Shown here piece by piece: positions 26,636 through 35,056 of a stretch of 64,000 bases of DNA (within the stretch, counting starts at the first letter, position 1; each line of letters opens with the position of its first letter). The position numbers were made by a program, and so were the translations under genes. The notes below the pieces were generated by a model. The model made no database searches and was not told the origin of the DNA. It saw only the letters and a program-made list of their open reading frames with translations. Source of the stretch: Hydrogenispora ethanolica (GTDB lineage: Bacteria > Bacillota > UBA4882 > UBA8346); the NCBI RefSeq assembly GCF_004340685.1, contig NZ_SLUN01000019.1, positions 48,856 through 112,855 on the forward strand, given 5' to 3'.

Positions 26636-27727
26636 ATGAATTTGGAAAATGGACAAATTAATGGCCGACAACTGATATTTTTAATCATGGGGTACATCCT
26701 CGGCTCTTCCGTGATCCTTCCTCCCGGCACGGAGGCAGGAAACAGCAGTTGGTTGGCAATTTTTTGTGGCGCGGGTGAAGGGCTCATCATTGCGTTCATC
26801 TTTACCGTATTGGCGCGGCGTTTTCCGAATCAAACCGCGGTACAATTTAATTCCATCGTATACGGGCCATATCTCGGGAGCATCGTGTCGGTGGCCTTTC
26901 TCTGGTATATATTTAATCTCGGCTCTATTGTAACGCGTAATTTTACCGATTTTATCGGAACTGTTTTCATGCCGGAGACGCCGACTCTGATCGTCGGGAT
27001 AGCGATGATATTCGCTGCAGCGTTTGCGGTTTACCAAGGCGTGGAAGTGATTGCGTTATCCAGTGTAATTCTGGTGCCATTGACGGTAGTGTTTTTTCTC
27101 ATCTCATACATGCTGCAAATCAACACTTTTGATCTTCAAAATTTATTACCCTTTTTGGATGTACCGATGGAGAAATTTTTGGGCGCCGCTCACGGCGCGG
27201 CCACTTTTCCATTTGCGGAAATAGTGGTTTTCCTGATGATCTTTCCTTATCTCAATCCATCCAAATTAAGCCCAATGGTTGAGATAGCGGGAATTTCATT
27301 TTCCGCGCTGGTCTTATCGCTGTCCGCAGTACGCACTATCGCCGTATTGGGCAATACTGCGGCGATTTTTACCTATCCTTCCTTTGAAGCTTTAAAACTA
27401 TTAAACCTCCCTTTTTTCAATGCCCGGATGGAGATAATTGTCGGGATTAACTTTATGACCATGGGGTTCTTAAAAATAACCATTCTTTATTATGGAACAG
27501 TTTTGGGGATAGCGCAGTTGTTTGGGTTACGCCGTTATCAAATATTGATTATCCCGGTTGGGATTCTAATGTTGATTTTTTCAATGTTGAACTTCAATAA
27601 TATTGTGGAAAACATGGAGTACGCCCGGATTACGTATCCGATTTACGCCTTGCTGTTTCAAGCATGGTTTCCATTGATAACCTTGGGAATCGCAATGATT
27701 CGCCGTCAGGGAGGAGCCAAAGAATGA
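26636..27727 (+). CDS. gerB: Spore germination receptor B subunit, permease (GerB family)
   Basis: Membrane subunit of the receptor with the APC-transporter fold; the germinant binding pocket in characterised receptors lies here. The 363-residue protein has ten predicted helices and begins INGRQLIFLIMGYILGSSVI with the family-typical PPGTEAGNSSWLAIFCG. Other markers are LLPFLDVPMEKFLGAAHGAA, FAEIVVFLMIFPYL and a C-terminal YPIYALLFQAWFPLITLGIA. The ATG at 26636 follows a weak AGAG site 48 bp after gerC. Its stop overlaps the start of the next small gene. Confidence 0.95.
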   Translation: MNLENGQINGRQLIFLIMGYILGSSVILPPGTEAGNSSWLAIFCGAGEGLIIAFIFTVLARRFPNQTAVQFNSIVYGPYLGSIVSVAFLWYIFNLGSIVTRNFTDFIGTVFMPETPTLIVGIAMIFAAAFAVYQGVEVIALSSVILVPLTVVFFLISYMLQINTFDLQNLLPFLDVPMEKFLGAAHGAATFPFAEIVVFLMIFPYLNPSKLSPMVEIAGISFSALVLSLSAVRTIAVLGNTAAIFTYPSFEALKLLNLPFFNARMEIIVGINFMTMGFLKITILYYGTVLGIAQLFGLRRYQILIIPVGILMLIFSMLNFNNIVENMEYARITYPIYALLFQAWFPLITLGIAMIRRQGGAKE

Positions 27728-27948
27728 TTCTTTCCGGATTGTCTGTATTGTTCATCTTCTCTCTAATCGCCGCTTTGGAAGTTCCAGGATTGCTCAAAAA
27801 GCGATACTGGAAAGAGTTGATCGTCTACAGCTTTTTGTTACTGGCCGGCTTGGGCCTTAGCTTGCTACTAGTGGCGGGCGTCGAAATCCCCCCGGTATCC
27901 ACGGCTATCACCAATTGGGTAAAGGCGGTTTTCAAAATCAAAGGATGA
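27724..27948 (+). CDS. Small two-helix membrane protein, probable D subunit of the germination receptor
   Basis: A 74-residue protein starting at the ATG that overlaps the gerB stop (ATGA), with GGAGGAG 9 nt upstream. Two membrane segments are visible (ILSGLSVLFIFSLIAALEVP and LIVYSFLLLAGLGLSLLLVA) joined by a short basic loop LLKKRYWKE. Some Bacillus receptor operons carry a fourth gene for a two-helix D protein that modulates germination; position, size and topology match, although I cannot show homology. Its tight coupling to gerB supports a role in the receptor. Confidence 0.8.
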   Translation: MILSGLSVLFIFSLIAALEVPGLLKKRYWKELIVYSFLLLAGLGLSLLLVAGVEIPPVSTAITNWVKAVFKIKG

Positions 27949-28003
27949 ACAAATACCGAAAAAAGACGGCAGTCTAAAGTATTGTAAACACAAACGGCCC
28001 GCG

Positions 28004-28032
28004 TTGACAATGGGTACCCCGTATGATAAATT
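28004..28032 (+). promoter_or_regulatory. Sigma-A promoter of the his operon
   Basis: TTGACA (28004-28009), a 17-nt spacer and TAAATT (28027-28032), 27 nt before hisD. The -35 is perfect and the -10 matches 4 of 6 positions. Confidence 0.7.
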
Positions 28033-28058
28033 AAAGGAAAATTGTTGTAGGGGTAATC

Positions 28059-29372
28059 ATGCGGATACTGACTACCAATCAAGACAAAACCGTGATTATG
28101 GATTTATTGAATCGGCGTCCCAAGTTTCAAGCCGAGGCTCAGTTGCAACTCAGCGCCAATGTCGCGGCAATTATGCAAAAAGTCCGGATCGATGGCGATG
28201 CCGCCTTATATGAATTGACCGAGAAGTTCGACCGGATTGTCTTGGCCTCAGGTACGCTGCGAGTTGCCGATTCGGAGCTCGCAACCGCTCGCGCTGATAT
28301 TCCCGCCTCATTCGTAACCGCCATTCGTCTCGCGAAAGACAATATCCTCGCGTATCACCAAAAGCAGCTTCCTAAGGACTGGGTCGACCTCCGGAACGAC
28401 GGGATCGTCTTGGGGCAACGGTTTCAAGCCGTCGACTCCGCCGGACTTTATGTACCGGGCGGGATCGCCGGGACGACTCCGTTGGTCTCATCGGTCCTGA
28501 TGAATGTGCTTCCGGCCGTGGTGGCCGGAGTCCGGCGCATCGTCATCTGTACGCCCCCCAACGCCAGTGGCGGAATTAATCCTTATTTGCTTGCCGCGGC
28601 GGCGGAATGCGGTGTGACGGAGATTTATAAAGTCGGCGGTGCTCAGGCAATTGCCGCTTTAGCTTTTGGAACCCAGAGTATTGCACCGGTCGATGTCATC
28701 ACCGGTCCCGGCAATCAATATGTTACCGAGGCCAAACGCCAGGTCTTCGGTTATGTCGGCCTGGATATGCTGGCTGGTCCCAGTGAGATCTTGATCATCG
28801 CCGATTCCGAAAATAAACCGTCCTACATTGCGGCGGATCTGTTATCCCAAGCCGAGCATGGACCGTTTAACGAAGCCGGCGCATTTTTACTGACGCCCTC
28901 CGCGGCTTTGGCCGAGGCGGTCAATGATGAAGTGGAAGGCCAGTTGAAGGAGCTTTCCCGCAATCAAGTCGCCGCGGCTTCGCTGGAGTCGAATGGCCTG
29001 ATTGCAGTAACCGACAGTTTGGACGAAGCGTTCGAGTTGGCCAATTATTGCGCTCCGGAGCATTTGGAATTGCTCATCGCCGATCCTTGGGCCAGTGTGA
29101 ACCGGATCAAACATGCCGGAGCCATTTTTATCGGGCCTTATTCTACGGAACCGATCGGGGACTATGTCGCCGGCACCAATCATGTCTTGCCCACCAACGG
29201 CACAGCGCGTTTCTCTTCGGGATTGAACGTCGATCATTTCATCAAAAAAAGCAGCCTGATCTCTTATAGTCAGGCGGGAATCGAGCGTTTTGGGCCGGCT
29301 GCGATAACCATCGCCGGAGTTGAAGGCCTGGATGCTCATGCCAATGCCGTCCGGCTTCGGTTAAATAAATGA
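28059..29372 (+). CDS. hisD: Histidinol dehydrogenase
   Basis: Catalyses the last two oxidations of histidine synthesis (histidinol to histidine, NAD and Zn dependent). Motifs: AGLYVPGGIAGTTPLVSSVL, VCTPPN-like VICTPPNASG, YKVGGAQAIAALAFGT, ITGPGNQYVTEAKRQVFG, DMLAGPSEILIIAD, the zinc/catalytic segments LSQAEHGP and APEHLEL, and TNHVLPTNGTARFSSGLNVD. The 437 residues fit the family. AGGGG precedes the ATG by 7 nt. It is the first gene of a four-gene his operon with intergenic gaps of 5-43 bp. Confidence 0.97.
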   Translation: MRILTTNQDKTVIMDLLNRRPKFQAEAQLQLSANVAAIMQKVRIDGDAALYELTEKFDRIVLASGTLRVADSELATARADIPASFVTAIRLAKDNILAYHQKQLPKDWVDLRNDGIVLGQRFQAVDSAGLYVPGGIAGTTPLVSSVLMNVLPAVVAGVRRIVICTPPNASGGINPYLLAAAAECGVTEIYKVGGAQAIAALAFGTQSIAPVDVITGPGNQYVTEAKRQVFGYVGLDMLAGPSEILIIADSENKPSYIAADLLSQAEHGPFNEAGAFLLTPSAALAEAVNDEVEGQLKELSRNQVAAASLESNGLIAVTDSLDEAFELANYCAPEHLELLIADPWASVNRIKHAGAIFIGPYSTEPIGDYVAGTNHVLPTNGTARFSSGLNVDHFIKKSSLISYSQAGIERFGPAAITIAGVEGLDAHANAVRLRLNK

Positions 29373-29381
29373 GGTGAGTGA

Positions 29382-29966
29382 ATGCGCACTGCCGTAATGG
29401 AACGAAATACCTTGGAGACGAAAGTTCAGATCGAGATCAATTTGGATGGGACCGGGACCTACGAGATCGAGACCGGCATCGGCTTTTTCGACCATATGCT
29501 GGCCCAAATCGCACGCCATGGCCGATTGGATCTCAAGGTGCATGCCGCCGGAGATTTAGAGGTCGATTCCCATCATACCGTGGAAGACGTGGGGATCGTT
29601 CTCGGCCAGGCCCTGCAACGGGCTCTCGGTGAAAAGCAGAAAATTTGCCGCTATGGAGAGGCCATTGTTCCCATGGACGAAGCATTATCGCTGGTAGCCA
29701 TCGATCTTAGCGGCCGGCCTTTTTTACGTTTCCGGGCGGACTTAGGAAAAACGCGCCTTGGCCAATTTGATCTGGAAATGGTGGAAGAGTTTTTCCGGGC
29801 GGTTTCAGTCCAAGCCGGCATGAATATTCACATTCAGTTGATGGACGGTTCCAACCTTCATCATTGTTGCGAAGCGATATTTAAGGCATTTGGGCGGGCA
29901 TTGGCGGGTGCGGTATCAATCGATGAAAGGATGGTCGGGATTCCTTCAACCAAAGGAGTCCTCTAA
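29382..29966 (+). CDS. hisB: Imidazoleglycerol-phosphate dehydratase
   Basis: Mn-dependent dehydratase of histidine biosynthesis, monofunctional type. The paired metal-binding motifs are HHTVEDVGIVLGQAL and, near the end, HHCCEAIFKAFGRAL; also IGFFDHMLAQIARHG and VPMDEALSLVAIDLSGRPFL. The 194-residue length is standard and there is no histidinol-phosphatase fusion. The start has GAGGTG 6 nt upstream and follows hisD by 9 bp. Confidence 0.97.
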   Translation: MRTAVMERNTLETKVQIEINLDGTGTYEIETGIGFFDHMLAQIARHGRLDLKVHAAGDLEVDSHHTVEDVGIVLGQALQRALGEKQKICRYGEAIVPMDEALSLVAIDLSGRPFLRFRADLGKTRLGQFDLEMVEEFFRAVSVQAGMNIHIQLMDGSNLHHCCEAIFKAFGRALAGAVSIDERMVGIPSTKGVL

Positions 29967-29971
29967 AAAAG

Positions 29972-30595
29972 ATGATCGCAATCATTGATTATGGAGTGGG
30001 AAATCTTCGAAGCGTCGCTAAGGCTTTCGAGTTTTTGGGTTTTTCAGCGCAAGTCACCAGTGACCCGGAGCTGGTTCGAGAGGCGGAACGGGTCGTTCTT
30101 CCGGGGGTCGGAGCTTTCGGCAAATCGATGGAGAGTTTGGAGAAAGCGGGAATGGTTCCGGTAGTTCGTGAAGTCATTGCCTCGGGGCGCCCCTTTTTAG
30201 GAATCTGTCTCGGATTGCAACTTCTTTTTGAAGAAAGTTTTGAAGTTTTCGGCAATGAGACGTCTTCCTTCAAAGGATTGGGAATTTTCCCCGGCCGGGT
30301 CTTGCGTTTTCCTGCCGGAGAATTGAAAGTGCCGCAGATCGGCTGGAATCAAATCCAATTGGCCCAAGACACTCCTTTATTTCATAAAGTCCAGGATGGG
30401 AGTTTCGTTTATTTTGTCCATTCCTATTACGTGAAACCAACCGATCCTCGGCTCACGGCTTGTGAAACCCATTATGCGATTGATTACTGTTCGGGGATAG
30501 CACGAGAAAATGTATTCGCGGTCCAGTTCCATCCGGAAAAGAGCAGCCAGGTAGGCTTGCAAATCCTACGCAATTTCGCAGAGCTAAGGGGCTAA
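29972..30595 (+). CDS. hisH: Imidazole glycerol phosphate synthase, glutamine amidotransferase subunit
   Basis: Class I glutaminase that feeds ammonia to HisF. The catalytic Cys lies in PFLGICLGLQLLFEES and the His-Glu pair in FAVQFHPEKSSQVG; the N-terminus IAIIDYGVGNLRSVAKAFEF and VVLPGVGAFGKSMESL are also typical. Length 207. It starts 5 bp after hisB; AAGGAG near the hisB stop serves as the ribosome binding site although spacing is long (about 13 nt). Confidence 0.97.
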   Translation: MIAIIDYGVGNLRSVAKAFEFLGFSAQVTSDPELVREAERVVLPGVGAFGKSMESLEKAGMVPVVREVIASGRPFLGICLGLQLLFEESFEVFGNETSSFKGLGIFPGRVLRFPAGELKVPQIGWNQIQLAQDTPLFHKVQDGSFVYFVHSYYVKPTDPRLTACETHYAIDYCSGIARENVFAVQFHPEKSSQVGLQILRNFAELRG

Positions 30596-30638
30596 GGTTT
30601 ACCTAAGCGTAGCGCATATGAGAGGCAGAGGGTGAAGT

Positions 30639-31412
30639 ATGCTAGCCAAGCGTGTAATTCCTTGTTTGGATGTCAAAGATGGGCGAGTTGTCAAAGGCAC
30701 GGAGTTCCTGCAACTGCGCGATGCCGGAGATCCGGTGGAATTGGGCGCCTTTTACGACAAAGAAGGCGCTGATGAGTTGGTTTTTTTGGATATTACCGCT
30801 TCTCACGAGCGGCGGAAGACCGTGGTTGAAATGGCCGCTCATGTGGCGGAAGAAGTGTTTATCCCGTTTACAGTGGGCGGAGGAATCTCCAGCGTCGAGG
30901 ATATGCGCGAGATTTTGTTGGCCGGGGCGGATAAAACCGCTATCAATACCGCCGCAGTGTTACAGCCGCAGTTAATCGCGGATGGAGCGGAACGGTTTGG
31001 TTCGCAATGTGTGGTTGTAGCGATCGATGCCCGGCGGCGCCAGAAGGATCACCCGGAAATGGGATGGGAAGTATTCATTCATGGCGGGCGGACGCCTACC
31101 GGGCTCGATGCGGTCGAATGGGCCGAACAAGTCGAAAAGTTGGGCGCTGGCGAGATCTTGTTGACTAGCATGGATTGTGACGGCACTTTAAACGGCTATG
31201 ATAACGAACTGAACCGGGCAGTCGCCGCGACGGTGGGTATTCCGGTGATCGCTTCCGGCGGAGCCGGTCGGCTGGAACACTTGGCGGAAGCAATTCAACT
31301 CGGAAAAGCCGATGCGGTTCTGGTCGCTTCGATCTTTCACTACCGGGAATATACCATTCGCCAAGCAAAAGCATTCTTGGCGCAACAGCAAATCGCGGTG
31401 CGGGGCGTATAA
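30639..31412 (+). CDS. hisF: Imidazole glycerol phosphate synthase, cyclase subunit
   Basis: TIM-barrel cyclase that uses ammonia from HisH to make imidazole glycerol phosphate and AICAR. Catalytic Asp residues lie in [16 protein letters not shown] and in [16 protein letters not shown]; phosphate-binding loops are [13 protein letters not shown] and [15 protein letters not shown]. Length 257. It follows hisH by 43 bp with no hisA between them, although hisA usually occupies that place; hisA, hisG, hisC and hisI must be elsewhere. Confidence 0.97.
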   Translation: MLAKRVIPCLDVKDGRVVKGTEFLQLRDAGDPVELGAFYDKEGADELVFLDITASHERRKTVVEMAAHVAEEVFIPFTVGGGISSVEDMREILLAGADKTAINTAAVLQPQLIADGAERFGSQCVVVAIDARRRQKDHPEMGWEVFIHGGRTPTGLDAVEWAEQVEKLGAGEILLTSMDCDGTLNGYDNELNRAVAATVGIPVIASGGAGRLEHLAEAIQLGKADAVLVASIFHYREYTIRQAKAFLAQQQIAVRGV

Positions 31413-31463
31413 AAGTAAAGGCCGGCCATTCCGGAAGCAAATTGTCAGGTGAGGTAAAAAGGT

Positions 31464-31492
31464 AAAGGCGACCCGATACGGCCGCCTTTTTT
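31464..31492 (+). terminator. Terminator of the his operon
   Basis: Stem AAAGGCG / CGCCTTT with a 12-nt loop and a run of T residues, 52 nt after hisF. Confidence 0.75.
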
Positions 31493-31533
31493 ACGGGATG
31501 GATTAATATACTAAATAAAAAACTTAGAGAAAT

Positions 31534-31557
31534 AAAAAAGGCCTTTCGGCCTTTTCT
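31534..31557 (-). terminator. Terminator of rpsT
   Basis: On the minus strand AAAAGGCCGAAAGGCCTTTTTT forms a compact hairpin with a U tract directly after the rpsT stop. The reverse strand also ends in TTTTCT and could stop transcription coming from hisF. Confidence 0.85.
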
Positions 31558-31559
31558 CA

Positions 31560-31820
31560 TTACATGGCGTTTAATTTCTTCATCAAGCGGGATTTTCTCC
31601 GAGCGGCCTGATTTTTATGGATTAAACCTTTTGACGCGCTCTCGTCCAAAGACTTGATAGCTTGTTGCAGATCGGATTTGGCAGCATCTTTGTTTCCGGC
31701 AGTAATAGAGGAAACAGCCTTCTTTAAGTATGTTTTTAACTCGGATCGTTGCGTCTTGTTGGCTTCACGGTTAATCGCGGCCACTTTCACTCGTTTTTCG
31801 GCTGATTTAATATTCGGCAA
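31560..31820 (-). CDS. rpsT: Small ribosomal subunit protein bS20
   Basis: Basic 86-residue protein of the 30S subunit. The N-terminus PNIKSAEKRVKVAAINREAN and the helix ending IHKNQAARRKSRLMKKLN are diagnostic. The start is TTG at 31820, with an ideal AAGGAGGTGA 6 nt upstream; a longer frame from 31901 overlaps its promoter and is not used. A strong extended -10 promoter lies upstream and a terminator directly downstream. It is part of the conserved rpsT-gpr-lepA block, here with a CsgG-like gene inserted. Confidence 0.96.
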   Translation of the reverse strand: MPNIKSAEKRVKVAAINREANKTQRSELKTYLKKAVSSITAGNKDAAKSDLQQAIKSLDESASKGLIHKNQAARRKSRLMKKLNAM

Positions 31821-31872
31821 AACCTTCACCTCCTTATACTGCGGCAAAAGACCTAAATTTTCAACAGAATAT

Positions 31873-31901
31873 ATTGTAACACGCGCATCCATGATTTGCA
31901 A
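31873..31901 (-). promoter_or_regulatory. Sigma-A promoter of rpsT
   Basis: On the minus strand TTGCAA (31901-31896), a 17-nt spacer and TACAAT (31878-31873) with the TGT extension in front. It lies between the CsgG-like gene and rpsT. Confidence 0.75.
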
Positions 31902-31907
31902 GAAATT

Positions 31908-32852
31908 TTAGCGTTTTGACTTGACGATATCCCCGGCGGTTATCGAATAGCGTCGGCTGAAGACATTGAGAATCACGCAAGTGGCTGATTTCTCTTTCAC
32001 TTCTCCCACCGATATTTCAGCCAAGGGCTCGGTGACTTCGTCAATAATTTCCCCGGTTTTGGGATCACGGACCACCTCGATTACATGGTGAATCGTAAAG
32101 ACCATGCCCGGTTGGATGCCGTCTCCGGATCCCAGATTGATGATAACCTTATGGCCGCTGGCGTATGCGACCAGACCCGTTAAGACCGAATCACCGGCAG
32201 GCCCATTGCCGTAGGTTTTGGCGACCAGTTCGTCGGTGAGTTGACTGACGGCGTCCCGCAGGGCCTCACCAAGGATGGTTTTGCGAAACTCGCTGCTGCC
32301 AAAGGCGATGGCGTTCCAATTCACCACCAGGCCGAGATTGGTCTGTTTTTTTTCTCCTCTTCCGGTAACGGCCGAAACGATTTCAGCGGTGGTGGTGTCA
32401 ACCAAGCGGGCATCGATCGCCACCAGGGCATTGGTAGTTTTTATTCCCAAGCCAAACCCTTTGCTGGTGGCAATTCCGCCACCATTGGACTTGAAGGAGA
32501 ATTCGGTGACTCTACCCATGACTAAGTACTGGACCCCTAAAATCTTGCCCAATCGCGCCGCCGTATTGGAATCCACCATTCCCGAAGCCCCAAAGCGCTG
32601 TTCCTGCAAGACTTTATCAATTTGTTCGCGTTCGATTACCCGGAATTTTTGAGTGTTGACTAAAGCAGTCGTTAATTCATCGGAAATTCCCTTGCCGACA
32701 TCCCAGCTATTTCGCCACCAACGCTCCTGAATGGAGCCGTCGTCGAACGGCAGAACCGCTATTTTGTAAAGCTTTTCAGCGGCCATGGTGGGGAAGATGA
32801 ATATCCCGAACAGTAGAATGAGCGTCAGGATAAACCAGAGTTTCCGTCTCAC
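31908..32852 (-). CDS. CsgG/FlgT-like exported protein
   Basis: A 315-residue exported protein with a CsgG-type domain (KIAVLPFDDGS, GKGISDELTTALVNTQKFRV, EREQIDKVLQEQRFGASGMV, LGVQYLVMGRVTEF). The C-terminal part has an SH3-like pattern seen after CsgG domains, as in FlgT (INLGSGDGIQPGMVFTIHHV, AEISVGEVKEKSATCVIL). The GTG at 32852 has AAGGAGG 7 nt upstream; the start at 32876 would overlap that site. The signal peptide WFILTLILLFGIFIFPTMAA lacks a lipobox Cys, unlike CsgG itself. In a Gram-positive cell it cannot be a curli outer-membrane channel as such, and its role is unknown. Confidence 0.82.
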   Translation of the reverse strand: MRRKLWFILTLILLFGIFIFPTMAAEKLYKIAVLPFDDGSIQERWWRNSWDVGKGISDELTTALVNTQKFRVIEREQIDKVLQEQRFGASGMVDSNTAARLGKILGVQYLVMGRVTEFSFKSNGGGIATSKGFGLGIKTTNALVAIDARLVDTTTAEIVSAVTGRGEKKQTNLGLVVNWNAIAFGSSEFRKTILGEALRDAVSQLTDELVAKTYGNGPAGDSVLTGLVAYASGHKVIINLGSGDGIQPGMVFTIHHVIEVVRDPKTGEIIDEVTEPLAEISVGEVKEKSATCVILNVFSRRYSITAGDIVKSKR

Positions 32853-33325
32853 CGATTTTGCCTCCTTTTTAAGCATCTTTTTGAACTTTTTATGTTATTC
32901 CCTAATTTACGCGAAACGAAGGATCGCTATTTTGAAATCGAGAGGCCGGAGCATGAATCATTCCAGGATTATTTTAAATTATAACATAGGTAATTGGGAA
33001 CCTACAAGTTTTCCATGGCCTGATGACATACGCGTGGAAAACGGCGACCGGCGGGAAGCTTGTCAATACTTCGCCCGCAGGGTTGCTCTTCCTCTTTGAG
33101 CAACTCCTTATTTGGAGCTCATCTTCATCATACGCCATGGAAGGGAGTTTCATTCGGCGCTTTTTCGTTTGGTGAAATTCGGCAGAAGTACTGATTGCGG
33201 GAGTGAATTTGCGGGCGTTGGGAATAATAGCGATATATAAAGGAAGGAAGGATGGCAGGGAGCGCTCTTTCGGAAATAGCGAGAACTGCAGTTGCCCAGA
33301 ACAATCATAAATTGAGGGTGAGATA
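32853..33325. other. Divergent intergenic region between the CsgG-like gene and gpr
   Basis: About 470 bp that must hold promoters for both genes. A small hairpin (GTTGCTC / GAGCAAC, about 33082-33105) is visible without a T run. I found no confident sigma-F or sigma-G promoter for gpr; GAATT and AATAATA near 33211-33235 are too closely spaced. No further gene is supported. Confidence 0.4.
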
Positions 33326-34303
33326 ATGGACAGTGAACAATTAATTCAAATCGGGGAAATTCATACCGATCTGGCGATGGAAGCCCGGGAACTGGCGATG
33401 GAACGGAGCGGAGGAAGCGAACCCGCCGGAGTCAACACGCAAACGGAGAAGCAAGGGGACACGCTGATTACCCGGGTGAATATTGAGACCGCAGAAGCCG
33501 GTCAGGCGATCGGCAAGCAACCGGGTTTTTACGTCACATTGGAAGCACCCGGATTGCGGACACATGATCGCGATAAATGGGAAGAGATTGCCTTTTTGAT
33601 GGCAAAAGAGATTGAAGGCTATATTGCCCGGTTCCAATTAGGCGACGATGATCCCTGTTTGGTGGTGGGGTTGGGCAACTGGTCCGCCACTCCGGACGCT
33701 CTTGGTCCGAAGGTGGTCGAGCATATTTTGGTAACACGCCACCTGCAAGAGACCGCTCCGCCGGAGAAAAAAGGCGGCCTGCGCCCGGTTTGCGCCCTCG
33801 CCCCGGGAGTCCTCGGCACCACCGGGATGGAGACCGGCGAGATTGTCATGGGAGTGGTCCAGCGGACCAAACCAAAATTCGTGGTGGTGATCGATGCCTT
33901 GGCTTCCCGCAGTACGCAGCGGATGGGAGCGACGCTCCAGATCGCCGATACCGGAATTCATCCCGGTTCCGGCCTGGGCAACAAACGGATCGGACTCACC
34001 CCGCAGACCTTGGGAGTTCCGGTCATTGCCATCGGCGTTCCCACCGTGGTGGAAGCGACCACCATCGTCCAGGATGCTTTGCAAGAGATGACCCGGATGG
34101 CTCCCTCGCTCGTCAGTCCCAAGGCGGTCAATCAGCGCGAGTTGATCGGGCGGGTGCTTTCCCCGTATTTGAACAGTCTGATCGTGACCCCGAAAGAAAT
34201 TGACGTCATGATCGAGGACCTGGCGCGCGTCGTATCCGGCGCTTTGAATATTGCTCTCCACCCGGCGGTAAGTCCCGAAGAGGTCTTCCGTTACCTTACG
34301 TAA
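33326..34303 (+). CDS. gpr: Germination protease GPR
   Basis: Spore protease that degrades small acid-soluble proteins during outgrowth, made in the forespore as an inactive zymogen. The N-terminal segment IHTDLAMEARELAMERSG matches the pro-peptide region, where cleavage sites resemble those in SASPs (TDLA-type). Other family signatures are LVVGLGNWSATPDALGPKVV, GVLGTTGMETGEIVMGVV, IDALASRSTQRMGATLQIAD and TGIHPGSGLGNKRIGLTPQTLG. Length 325, slightly below the B. subtilis protein. GAGGGTGAG precedes the ATG. The usual follower spoIIP is not present here. Confidence 0.96.
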   Translation: MDSEQLIQIGEIHTDLAMEARELAMERSGGSEPAGVNTQTEKQGDTLITRVNIETAEAGQAIGKQPGFYVTLEAPGLRTHDRDKWEEIAFLMAKEIEGYIARFQLGDDDPCLVVGLGNWSATPDALGPKVVEHILVTRHLQETAPPEKKGGLRPVCALAPGVLGTTGMETGEIVMGVVQRTKPKFVVVIDALASRSTQRMGATLQIADTGIHPGSGLGNKRIGLTPQTLGVPVIAIGVPTVVEATTIVQDALQEMTRMAPSLVSPKAVNQRELIGRVLSPYLNSLIVTPKEIDVMIEDLARVVSGALNIALHPAVSPEEVFRYLT

Positions 34304-34400
34304 ATTGCCGGCTGCGAAGGAGACAGGGCATTTAATTCTGCTTTGCATGGATTAATCCATTTAGGAAGAATCTCTCGAACCGGATAAAGCGGATCAATTT

Positions 34401-34662
34401 AGAAGCCATGTGATAAAGTCTTTTGAATCGGAAATCAGCTTGCAAAAAGGTTTAAAAAAGACTTTATCACTTGCTTCATGCAATCGCTGTGACTCTTCCG
34501 GCTTTTAGCCGGGTTTATCACAGCTCTTTTAGAAGCGTTGTGATAAACCCTGTCCGAAGGCCAGGGTGAACACAAAAGCTCAGAGAAGCAAGTGATAAAG
34601 TCGTTTTGAAATTCTCTTGCCAGTCGAATCGTTTGGAAAGAGACTTTATCACATGGCTTTTA
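34401..34662. repeat. Dispersed palindromic element, copy 2 (head-to-head double element)
   Basis: Four modules in series. Module gamma AAGCCATGTGATAAAGTC...GACTTTATCACTTGC is followed by hairpin beta (GCTGTGACTCTTCCGGC / GCCGGGTTTATCACAGC), then hairpin alpha (GTGATAAACCCTGTCC / CCAGGGTGAACAC), then an inverted gamma (GTGATAAAGTCG...AGACTTTATCACATGG). The ends AGAAGCCATG and CATGGCTTTT are inverted repeats. It fills nearly all of the gpr to membrane-protein gap and shares modules with copies at 9.7 and 50.2 kb. Confidence 0.88.
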
Positions 34663-34697
34663 GGGGCAGGATATTTCGAGCTGATGGCGGCAGTGCG

Positions 34698-35033
34698 ATG
34701 AAACATTTTATCAGAATGATGGCGATCTTCTTGTGGCTGACGGTGATGCTGGCGGCCGGCTATGGGGTGCTGTTTGTGAACCTGAGCCGGCTGCTCGGAA
34801 CCGGTCCTTCCGATTTTGGATGGCAATGGACCAAAGACCGCTTGATTGTAACCGCCGGGGACTTGCGTGAAGAGATCCGCCTCGGTCTGCCGCTCCAAAT
34901 CGTGCAACTGCGGAATGGCTGGCGGATTCAGAGCCCCCAGGGGGCGCTTCGGGTAAGCACCCAGCCGCGTTTGGAAATCAGCTGGGAAAATTCTTTGAAA
35001 AGGAGGAGTTCCAAAATGAATGGTGAATACTAA
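34698..35033 (+). CDS. Membrane-anchored small protein, unknown function
   Basis: A 111-residue protein with one N-terminal membrane segment (FIRMMAIFLWLTVMLAAGYG) and a polar extracytoplasmic part with short beta-like segments (DRLIVTAGDLREEIRLGLPL, GWRIQSPQGALRVSTQPRLE). I do not recognise a family. The ATG at 34698 is used because upstream codons fall in the repeat element; no good ribosome binding site is visible, which lowers confidence. It ends 23 bp before murJ and could be co-transcribed with it. Confidence 0.55.
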   Translation: MKHFIRMMAIFLWLTVMLAAGYGVLFVNLSRLLGTGPSDFGWQWTKDRLIVTAGDLREEIRLGLPLQIVQLRNGWRIQSPQGALRVSTQPRLEISWENSLKRRSSKMNGEY

Positions 35034-35056
35034 AATTCTCAGAAAGGGGTTCAACA

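Noticed and set aside
33205..33240. Sigma-G promoter for gpr
   Set aside because: The best -35-like and -10-like elements are only 13-15 nt apart.
34617..34697. Extended N-terminus for the small membrane protein before murJ
   Set aside because: The codons lie inside the repeat element and encode no plausible signal; the membrane segment starts at 34698.
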